Assembly (NCBI GenBank): GCA_034432855.1
Contig: DAOUBA010000198.1
Location: 1 to 10,582, forward strand
DNA from: DAOUBA01 sp034432855
Lineage (GTDB): Bacteria; Chloroflexota; Anaerolineae; B4-G1
Direction of reading: 5' to 3'
DNA length: 10,582 nt
Part shown: positions 1 through 5,141 of the stretch, piece after piece
How the letters are laid out: each line of letters begins with the position of its first letter
Position numbering within the stretch: position 1 is the first letter of the stretch
Made by a program: the position numbers and the translations under genes
The notes under the pieces: generated by a model
What the model was told of the DNA's origin: nothing
Database searches by the model: none
What the model saw: the letters and a program-made list of their open reading frames with translations, nothing else

Positions 1-54
1 CTCCAGCACCACCTGGGCCTTGAACTCAGGTGTAAACGTGCGATGTTTGCTCAT
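1..54 (-). CDS. IS3-family transposase OrfA, N-terminal fragment cut by the window edge
   Basis: Eighteen codons are visible on the minus strand, reading MSKHRTFTPEFKAQVVLE. This is the classic start of IS3/IS911-type OrfA proteins, in which RRxFxxEFKxxVV leads into a helix-turn-helix that binds the terminal repeats. OrfA normally joins OrfB by programmed frameshifting to give the DDE transposase, but that part is outside the window. The start ATG (52-54) is supported by a GGAGG (complement of 64-68) nine bases upstream and by the terminal repeat just before it. The family call is firm despite the short fragment; whether the element is intact cannot be seen. Confidence 0.75.
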   Translation of the reverse strand, partial: MSKHRTFTPEFKAQVVLE

Positions 55-75
55 CTCTGCGTCCCTCCGTCGGAC

Positions 76-103
76 ATGATACTTCACTTTCAGATTTGTC
101 CAA
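76..103 (-). promoter_or_regulatory. Promoter of the IS3-family transposase gene
   Basis: On the minus strand a -35 box TTGGAC (complement of 98-103) and a -10 box TATCAT (complement of 76-81) are separated by 16 bases. The -35 lies inside the terminal repeat, as is usual for IS3-family elements. The predicted start near 69-70 leaves a short leader containing the GGAGG at 64-68. Transcription runs away from the EF-G gene, so this promoter would not drive it. Confidence 0.5.
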
Positions 104-235
104 CTTTAGGGGCGCACTACAGCCCAACAGAGCCGTTAGCGCAATGCGTTCCAGGATGCGGTTTTTCGAGGCCGCGAAAGTGTAAACCAATTTCATCCTG
201 TAAATGAACCGTTCTGGTAGTGTCGGGAAAAAAAC

Positions 236-2335
236 ATGAGCAGAAAAGAAGCACCCATCGAACAAGTCCGTATCATCGGCATCTTTGCCCACGTGGACGC
301 CGGCAAGACGACCACGTCGGAAGCGATCCTGTACCACACGGGGCGCATTCATCGCGCTGGCAGCGTGGACGAGGGCAACACGCAACTCGACTTTATGCAG
401 CAGGAGCGCGAGCGCGGCATCACGATCATGTCGGCGGCGACCGCCTGCCACTGGCGCGGCTATCGCATCAACTTGATTGACACGCCCGGCCATGTGGATT
501 TTACCGCCGAGGTCGTGCGCTCGATCCGCGTCATTGACGGCGCGGTGATCGTGCTGTGCGGCGTGGGCGGCGTCGAGCCGCAGACCGAAGCGGTCTGGAT
601 GCACGCCGATCAGAAGAACCTGCCGCGTCTCATCTACGTCAACAAACTCGACCGGCCCGGCGCTGATTTCGCGCGCGTGCTGGCCGAGATCCGTGAGCGG
701 CTCATGCCCAATGCTATCCCGCTGCACCTGCCGCTGGGCCACGAAAGCGAGTTCGTCGGCGTGGTTGACCTGCTCGGCTGGCGGGTGCTCACCTGGCGCA
801 ACGGGGCCGACGAGCCGCAGGTGGGGGCGATCCCTCCTGAACTGGAGGCCCAGGCCGTCGGCGCGCGCGAGGCGCTGATAGACGCCATTTGTGAGACGGA
901 CGATGAACTGCTCTTCCAGCGGTTGGAAGGTCTCGAGCCCGACGTCGAGACGCTTCACGCGGCATTGCGCCGCGCCACCATCGCCGGCAAACTCGTGCCG
1001 GTGCTGTGCGGTTCCTCGCGCAACGGCATCAGTGTTCAGCCACTTCTGGACGCTATCGTCGCGTACCTGCCGGCGCCGATAGACCTGCCACCTGTGCGGG
1101 GCACCTTTCCCGGCGATGGTGCTGCTATCATCGAGCGTCCCGCCGACCACGACGCCCCGCTATGCGCCGCAGCCTTCAAGATTGTCACCGACCCACACGT
1201 GGGACACCTGACCTGGGTGCGCGTCTTTTCCGGCTATCTCAAGGCCGGGGATACCGTCTACAACCCGCGCGTCGGAACGAGTGAGCGCGTGGGCCGCATC
1301 TACCGCATGCACGGCAGCCAGCGCGAGCAGGTGGACCACATGGCTGCCAGCGACGTGGTGGCGCTGGTGGGCCTGAAATCGGCCACCACCGGCGATACGC
1401 TCTGCGACCCGGCCCATCCTATTGTGCTGGAGGCGATCAAGTTCCCGGAGCCGGTCATTGCCGTCGCACTTACGGCGCCATCGAACGACGAGCGTGACAA
1501 ATTGCGCCAGGCAGTACAGCGGCTGTGCAACGAAGACCCCACGCTGGTCAGCCGCTTCGATCCCGAAACGGGCGAGGAGACACTTTCGGGGATGGGCGAA
1601 CTGCACCTGGAGATCGCCCTGGACCGGCTGCGCACCGAATTCGGGCTCAATCCGCTGGCCAGCCCGCCGCAGGTCTCGTACCGCGAGACGGTACGCCAGC
1701 CTGCCGAGGCTGTCGCTGCATACAAGAAGCAATCCGGCGGCCACGGCCACTTTGCCGAAGTGCGCCTGCGCGTCGAGCCGCTGGAACGCGGCGCAGGCGT
1801 GGTCTTTGAGAACGAGGCGCCGCCTTCCGAGTTCCCCGGCGAGTACGTGCGCCCCACCGAAATGGGGGTGCGAGCGGCACTTGACAAGGGTGTGATTGCC
1901 GGCTACCCGGTCACCGACGTGCAGGTCACGCTGTTGGGCGGGCGTTTCCACGAAGTGGACTCGGCGCCGGGCGATTTCGAGATCGCCGGCTCTATGGCCG
2001 TGCGCCAGGCAGTACGCATGGGACGCCCGGCACTGTTGGAGCCGATCATGGGCGTGGATGTGAACGCCGGCGAGGAATACGTGGGCGCGATCGTGGCCGA
2101 CCTGGGGCGGCGGCGTGGTTGTGTCAATGGCGTGCACACGCGCGGTCTCGTGCGCAATGTGGATGGCGAGGTGCCGCTGGCCGAGGCGCGCGGCTATGCT
2201 ACTGACCTGCGCAGTCTGACCCAGGGACGCGGCACTTTTACGCTCGAGTTCCGCCGCTACGACTTTGTGCCCGAAGGCCTGGCCGAAGAGATCGTCAGGC
2301 AGCGCCGCGCCGACGGGAAAGTGGCGGAACGGTAA
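236..2335 (+). CDS. fusA: EF-G-family translational GTPase (probable EF-G paralogue)
   Basis: The 699-residue protein has the full EF-G length and domain order. It should use GTP to drive tRNA-mRNA translocation, or ribosome recycling, on the ribosome. GTPase motifs are intact: P-loop AHVDAGKT (18-25), switch I RGITI (60-64), DTPGH (82-86), NKLD (136-139) and a CGSS G5 loop (258-261). Later domains show the EF-G fingerprints YKKQSGG, FHEVDSAPGDFEIA with the domain IV tip His, LLEPIM, and GYATDLRSLTQGRGTF near the C-terminus. The segment before switch I reads GNTQLDFM, unlike the usual AATMDWM. No rpsL, rpsG or tuf neighbours are present, so this is more likely a second EF-G than the str-operon copy. 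TetM-type ribosome protection is less likely given the EF-G-like domain IV. Upstream, 122-235 separates it from the IS end and holds no promoter I can defend; the ribosome site is weak (GGGA before a run of A). Confidence 0.9.
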   Translation: MSRKEAPIEQVRIIGIFAHVDAGKTTTSEAILYHTGRIHRAGSVDEGNTQLDFMQQERERGITIMSAATACHWRGYRINLIDTPGHVDFTAEVVRSIRVIDGAVIVLCGVGGVEPQTEAVWMHADQKNLPRLIYVNKLDRPGADFARVLAEIRERLMPNAIPLHLPLGHESEFVGVVDLLGWRVLTWRNGADEPQVGAIPPELEAQAVGAREALIDAICETDDELLFQRLEGLEPDVETLHAALRRATIAGKLVPVLCGSSRNGISVQPLLDAIVAYLPAPIDLPPVRGTFPGDGAAIIERPADHDAPLCAAAFKIVTDPHVGHLTWVRVFSGYLKAGDTVYNPRVGTSERVGRIYRMHGSQREQVDHMAASDVVALVGLKSATTGDTLCDPAHPIVLEAIKFPEPVIAVALTAPSNDERDKLRQAVQRLCNEDPTLVSRFDPETGEETLSGMGELHLEIALDRLRTEFGLNPLASPPQVSYRETVRQPAEAVAAYKKQSGGHGHFAEVRLRVEPLERGAGVVFENEAPPSEFPGEYVRPTEMGVRAALDKGVIAGYPVTDVQVTLLGGRFHEVDSAPGDFEIAGSMAVRQAVRMGRPALLEPIMGVDVNAGEEYVGAIVADLGRRRGCVNGVHTRGLVRNVDGEVPLAEARGYATDLRSLTQGRGTFTLEFRRYDFVPEGLAEEIVRQRRADGKVAER

Positions 2336-2339
2336 GGGG

Positions 2340-3620
2340 CTACGCAGCTACCCGCTCGATGCGGGCGCCCAGCGCGCGCAGTTTCTCCTCCACCCGCTCG
2401 TAGCCGCGATCAATCTGGCCGATGTTGCGGATCGTGCTTTGCCCCCTGGCGCATAGCGCGGCGATCAGCAGCGCCATTCCGGCACGAATATCGGGGCTTT
2501 CTACCACGTCCCCGTGTAGGGGGGAAGGCCCCTGTACCACACAACGGTGCGGATCGCAGGGGATAATGCGCGCGCCCATCCAGATCAACTTGTCCACCCA
2601 GTAGAGACGACCCTCGAACATCGTCTCGTGGATCAGCACCGTCCCCTCACACTGTGAGGCCAGCGTGACGGCGATACTCATCAGGTCGGTGGGAAAAGCC
2701 GGCCAGATGCCATCTTTGATCTCGGGGATGGCACCGCCTATATCTGGCATGACCACGCGAGACTGGTCAGCGGGCACGAGAACGTCCTGCCCACGCACCT
2801 CGAAGCGCACCCCCAGCCGTTCATAGATCAGGCCGACCATCCGCAGGTGTTCGGGGCCGGCATTCTTGATGAGCAACTCGCTGCCGGTTGCTGCAGCCAG
2901 GGCGATGTAACTCCCCACCTCTATGTAGTCTGGGCCCACGGTGTATTCTCCGCCGTGTAGTCGTTCGACCCCGTGGATGGTGAGCACGTTGGAACCGCAG
3001 CCCTCGATCTGGGCGCCGAACTGGCACAGCATGCGGCACAGGTCTTGCACGTGCGGCTCACAGGCCGCGTTGCGGATGACCGTTGTCCCTTCGGCGAGCA
3101 CCGCGGCCATGATCGCGTTCTCGGTAGCGGTGACGCTGGCCTGATCCAGCAGAATGTCGGCTCCGCGCAATCGCTTGCCCCGCAAGTGGAGGAGCCCGTC
3201 GGTCTCCATCTCCGTCCCTAAGGCGCCGAGGGCTAGAAAGTGCGTGTCCATCCGTCGCCGCCCAATCACGTCGCCGCCTGCGCGGGGAAGGCGCACGGTG
3301 CCTGTGCGGGCCAGCATCGGCCCGGCCAGCGTGACCGAGCCGCGAATCAGGCCGAACAGGTCGGCGTCCAGTTCGCGGGTATGTACGTCGCGCGCATGCA
3401 ACCGCCAGGTATGGGCATCCAGTTTTTCGACCGAGACGCCAATCCTCGCAAGCAGTTCGCCCATTGTCCGCACATCGCCGATGTCGGGCAGGTTATGCAA
3501 TGTGATCGGCTCATCGGTCAGCAGGCAGGCTGCCAGCAAGGGGAATGCGGCGTTCTTGTTCCCGCTGGGGGTAATCGTTCCAGATAGCGGGTATCCACCC
3601 CCGATGATGAATTTTTCCAC
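2340..3620 (-). CDS. murA: UDP-N-acetylglucosamine 1-carboxyvinyltransferase (MurA), Asp-type active site
   Basis: MurA transfers enolpyruvate from PEP to UDP-GlcNAc, the first committed step of peptidoglycan precursor synthesis, in the cytoplasm. The 426-residue product matches the family length. Key positions, in E. coli numbering, are present: Lys22-Asn23 (SGNKNAA, 19-25 here), Arg91 (R93 here), Arg120 and Asp123 (R122, D125), Asp305 in the FPTDLMS motif, and the RAGMALL segment holding the Arg397 equivalent. The catalytic Cys115 is replaced by Asp117 (GGDVIGRRR; codon at 3270-3272), a change known to make MurA insensitive to fosfomycin. The frame stays open upstream to 3758, but I chose GTG at 3618-3620 because it gives the standard VEKFIIGGG start and has GGAGG nine bases upstream; the extra upstream codons run through a repeat. 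It converges with the EF-G gene with only four bases between stop codons. Confidence 0.94.
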   Translation of the reverse strand: MEKFIIGGGYPLSGTITPSGNKNAAFPLLAACLLTDEPITLHNLPDIGDVRTMGELLARIGVSVEKLDAHTWRLHARDVHTRELDADLFGLIRGSVTLAGPMLARTGTVRLPRAGGDVIGRRRMDTHFLALGALGTEMETDGLLHLRGKRLRGADILLDQASVTATENAIMAAVLAEGTTVIRNAACEPHVQDLCRMLCQFGAQIEGCGSNVLTIHGVERLHGGEYTVGPDYIEVGSYIALAAATGSELLIKNAGPEHLRMVGLIYERLGVRFEVRGQDVLVPADQSRVVMPDIGGAIPEIKDGIWPAFPTDLMSIAVTLASQCEGTVLIHETMFEGRLYWVDKLIWMGARIIPCDPHRCVVQGPSPLHGDVVESPDIRAGMALLIAALCARGQSTIRNIGQIDRGYERVEEKLRALGARIERVAA

Positions 3621-3629
3621 TAGTCCGGT

Positions 3630-3634
3630 CCTCC
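3630..3634 (-). promoter_or_regulatory. Shine-Dalgarno that fixes the murA start
   Basis: The complement of 3630-3634 is GGAGG, nine bases before the GTG at 3618-3620. It decides between this GTG and in-frame ATG codons further upstream, which have no such site and would add a tail translated from repeat DNA. Confidence 0.7.
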
Positions 3635-3653
3635 AAATGAATGTACGCATGAG

Positions 3654-3729
3654 GGCAAAAGTGACACGTGGGGCAGGCTTTCTAGCCTGCCAGCAGCCTG
3701 GAAAGGCCGCTCCACGTGCGGCTTTTGCC
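3654..3729. repeat. 76-bp nested palindrome able to form a cloverleaf, between murA and the SAM hydrolase gene
   Basis: The outer arms are GGCAAAAG then CACGTGG (3654-3661, 3665-3671), matched by CCACGTG then CTTTTGCC (3712-3718, 3722-3729). Between them lie two hairpins: GGCAGGC/GCCTGCC (3672-3678 with 3685-3691, loop TTTCTA) and an imperfect AGC-A-GCCT / AGGC-C-GCT hairpin (3692-3711). The arms abut, so the whole unit would fold as a three-way junction. It sits directly upstream of murA. I infer a dispersed palindromic element; a structured leader RNA for murA is the alternative. No second copy lies in the window. Confidence 0.6.
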
Positions 3730-3740
3730 ACAACCGGGGT

Positions 3741-3778
3741 AACCTCACCCATCCCCACCCCGGCCCTTCCCTCTCCGC
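3741..3778 (-). repeat. G-rich dispersed repeat, copy A (half element)
   Basis: On the minus strand this reads GAGAGGGAAGGG, CCGGGGTGGGG, ATGGGTGAGGTT. It is nearly the same as the right half of copy C at 6890-6932, apart from a missing GGAG and a few substitutions. Only one arm is present; the palindromic partner is absent and SAM hydrolase coding sequence takes its place. The repeat contains the stop codon of that gene (3745-3747). Confidence 0.65.
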
Positions 3779-4650
3779 AATCGCAGCATCACGCGTTTGC
3801 CTCCCCGCAGCCCCAACCGGGCCGCCGCGTTTCCCTCGCGCACCGCGATCTCCAAATGCCCGTGGCTGCCCACCAGCGCCAGCACCTCGCCGGGCGCGGC
3901 CTCCGCGTAGGTGCGGCGTATGCCCACGATCTCCCGCCCGGCCACGCCGATTACTGCCTCACTTGCCTTGAACTGCTTGCCCTCTTGCTTCCTGCCTCTT
4001 GCCTCCTGCCTCTTGCCTCCCACCCCCTGAAACGCCGGCTCAAGCACAAGTTCCGCGCCACCCCACGTCAGTTTCCCGATGCTCGTGATCGCGTTGCCAA
4101 AGTGGTCGGCGTGCAGTACCTCACCGACGATGGCATCTGGGCCGATCTCCAGACGCGGCAACGGGAATGTGACCGGATGAGATACGGAGGGCCCCAATGC
4201 TGTGAGCGGTACGCCCGCTGCCAGATGCGCGGCGGCCGGAGCGAACACATCGCGCCCGTGAAAGGTGTGGCTCACCTCTGGCAGGCGGAAGCGGGGACTG
4301 GACAGTTCCACCAATTCCTCGACCGGCTCGCGGACCAGCACGTAGGTAAAGACGCCGTTATCCGGCCCGACGAAAGTGCCTGTCGGTGTCCGCAGCGCGA
4401 TAGGCCGTCGCGGGCTTCCCACGCCGGGGTCCACCACGACCAGGTGGACTGTGTGCGACGGGAAGAAGGGGTAAGCCGAATAGAGCACAAAGGCGGCCCG
4501 GCGCACGTCCTGGGGCGCGACCTCGTGCGTGATGTCTACCAGGCGAGCGTCGGGAACGATGCTGAGGATCACGCCCTTCATCGTCCCCACGTAGCCATCG
4601 GCCAGGCCAAAGTCAGTCGTGAGGGTGATCAGCGGGTTCTGCCGCTCCAT
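3745..4650 (-). CDS. S-adenosyl-L-methionine hydrolase (adenosine-forming), DUF62 / SAM hydroxide adenosyltransferase family
   Basis: Family members split SAM with water into adenosine and methionine and are relatives of the fluorinase and chlorinase FlA/SalL. The 301-residue product has the N-terminal ITLTTDFG (8-15), the VDPGVGSPRR loop (73-82), GPDNGVF (95-101), TFHGRD (129-134) and the C-terminal-domain HADHFGNAITSI motif. The Asp-Arg-His triad of the hydrolases can be placed at D74, R81 and H131. Two things are odd. Residues about 210-224, rich in G, K, R, Q and E, are encoded by a 14-bp tandem repeat. The last residues (RRGKGRGGDG) come from a G-rich dispersed repeat. Both make it longer than usual members, and neither touches the N-terminal catalytic motifs. 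The ATG at 4648-4650 has no Shine-Dalgarno but lies eight bases from a -10 box, suggesting a leaderless mRNA. The physiological role of this family is unsettled. Confidence 0.9.
   Translation of the reverse strand: MERQNPLITLTTDFGLADGYVGTMKGVILSIVPDARLVDITHEVAPQDVRRAAFVLYSAYPFFPSHTVHLVVVDPGVGSPRRPIALRTPTGTFVGPDNGVFTYVLVREPVEELVELSSPRFRLPEVSHTFHGRDVFAPAAAHLAAGVPLTALGPSVSHPVTFPLPRLEIGPDAIVGEVLHADHFGNAITSIGKLTWGGAELVLEPAFQGVGGKRQEARGRKQEGKQFKASEAVIGVAGREIVGIRRTYAEAAPGEVLALVGSHGHLEIAVREGNAAARLGLRGGKRVMLRLRRGKGRGGDG
3979..4020 (-). repeat. 14-bp tandem repeat, three units, inside the SAM hydrolase gene
   Basis: On the minus strand two exact copies of GGAGGCAAGAGGCA (4020-4007 and 4006-3993) are followed by a diverged third (3992-3979). 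The unit is itself built of related 6-8 bp halves. Three units make 42 bp and keep the frame; gain or loss of one unit would shift it. Confidence 0.85.
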
Positions 4651-4658
4651 TGCCGGGT

Positions 4659-4687
4659 ATTCTACAGGCGAGCGGGAAACTCGTCAA
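4659..4687 (-). promoter_or_regulatory. Sigma-70-type promoter of the SAM hydrolase gene
   Basis: On the minus strand TTGACG (complement of 4682-4687) and TAGAAT (complement of 4659-4664) are separated by exactly 17 bases. The ATG begins eight bases after the -10 box, so transcription should start at or within a base or two of the start codon, with no room for a Shine-Dalgarno. Confidence 0.7.
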
Positions 4688-4709
4688 GCGCCGCAACCTG
4701 TGGTATACT
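4681..4709 (+). promoter_or_regulatory. Extended -10 promoter of the phasin-like gene
   Basis: TATACT (4704-4709) is preceded by TGG (4701-4703), an extended -10. A weak -35 (TCGTCA, 4681-4686) lies 17 bases upstream and overlaps the -35 box of the divergent SAM hydrolase promoter. The predicted start near 4716 puts GGAGG (4717-4721) at the very 5' end of the mRNA, six bases before the ATG. Confidence 0.6.
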
Positions 4710-4727
4710 TTGCCGTGGAGGTGTAAG

Positions 4728-5036
4728 ATGGCTGGTTTGATCGAAAAGACGTTGCTCGTTGGGTTGGGGCTGCTGACCCTAACCCGTGAGAAGGTGACAC
4801 AATTTGTGGACGAATTGGTCAGAGAGGGAGAGGTCAAGCCCGAAGAGTCACGCACACTGGCAAACGTGCTGATCGCCAAGGGCGAAGCGGAACGGGAAGA
4901 ACTGCGTAAACTCGTCCGTGCGGAGATCAAGAAAGTGCGCGGTGCACAGCCCGTATCGCGCAAAGAGTTCGGGGAACTGAGCAAGAAGGTGGACGAACTG
5001 GCGGCGCGGCTCGAAAAAAGGGCAGCCAGGCAATAA
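4728..5036 (+). CDS. Small phasin-like coiled-coil protein (PHA synthesis regulator phasin type)
   Basis: The 102-residue product begins MAGLIEKTLLVGLGLLTLTREK, then VDELVREGEVKPEESRTL, and ends in a charged helix (about 73-99) with heptad-like spacing (FGELSKKVDELAARLEK). This N-terminal pattern of a short hydrophobic helix, LTREK and a VDELVxxGE stretch is typical of small proteins annotated as phasins or polyhydroxyalkanoate synthesis regulators. It probably forms helical oligomers, on granules or on a partner protein; no PHA synthase is nearby, so the granule role is inferred from family names only. I chose the ATG at 4728, although the frame is open further upstream, because GGAGG lies six bases before it and the promoter's -10 ends at 4709. 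Confidence 0.75.
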   Translation: MAGLIEKTLLVGLGLLTLTREKVTQFVDELVREGEVKPEESRTLANVLIAKGEAEREELRKLVRAEIKKVRGAQPVSRKEFGELSKKVDELAARLEKRAARQ

Positions 5037-5070
5037 AGATCGCGCTCTTGTCCTATCCCCGGTGGCTTCG

Positions 5071-5131
5071 TCACCCCCTTCCCTCTCCCTGATTTAGGAG
5101 AGGGAAGGGAGGGTAGGGGGAAAGGTGAGGG
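5071..5131. repeat. G-rich dispersed repeat, copy B, with a 13-bp perfect hairpin
   Basis: CCCTTCCCTCTCC (5076-5088) and its exact complement GGAGAGGGAAGGG (5097-5109) flank the loop CTGATTTA. Outside it, TCACC (5071-5075) faces GGTGA (5124-5128). It lies between the phasin-like gene and ubiB. It could end the first transcript as RNA, but it has no T tract. Its right edge gives the AGGTGAGG that probably serves as the ubiB ribosome site. Confidence 0.7.
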
Positions 5132-5141
5132 CAAACGACTT

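Larger units (their letters stand above)
1..121 (-). mobile_element. Left (transposase-start) end of an IS3-family insertion sequence, partial
   Basis: The leftmost 121 bases look like one end of an IS3-family element that continues beyond the window. Read on the minus strand, the element begins at position 121 with TGTAGTGCGCCCC followed by TAAAGTTGGACA. This has the TG terminus and the CCCC..AAAGTTGGAC core typical of IS150-like ends in the IS3 family. A promoter, a Shine-Dalgarno and the OrfA start follow in the expected order. The target-site duplication and the other end lie outside the window, so the exact boundary rests on the terminal TG alone. Confidence 0.72.

Noticed and set aside
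26..1150. Minus-strand open frame of 374 codons across the IS boundary and the EF-G start
   Set aside because: It runs through the IS end, the promoterless gap and antisense to the EF-G GTPase domain; no protein family is evident.
3621..3758. N-terminal extension of MurA by about 46 residues
   Set aside because: The extra codons translate the cloverleaf repeat; the normal MurA start VEKFIIGGG has its own GGAGG, and the family needs no extension.
3154..4740. Long plus-strand open frame (528 codons) covering murA and the SAM hydrolase gene
   Set aside because: It is antisense to two genes with complete, recognisable motifs; its translation is rich in Arg, Pro, Ser and His with no domain pattern, as expected from GC-rich shadow frames.
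5076..5109. Classical intrinsic terminators at the strong hairpins (5076-5109, 6870-6909, 6935-6957, 9780-9809)
   Set aside because: None is followed by a T tract on either strand, so I listed them as repeats and left termination as a possibility.
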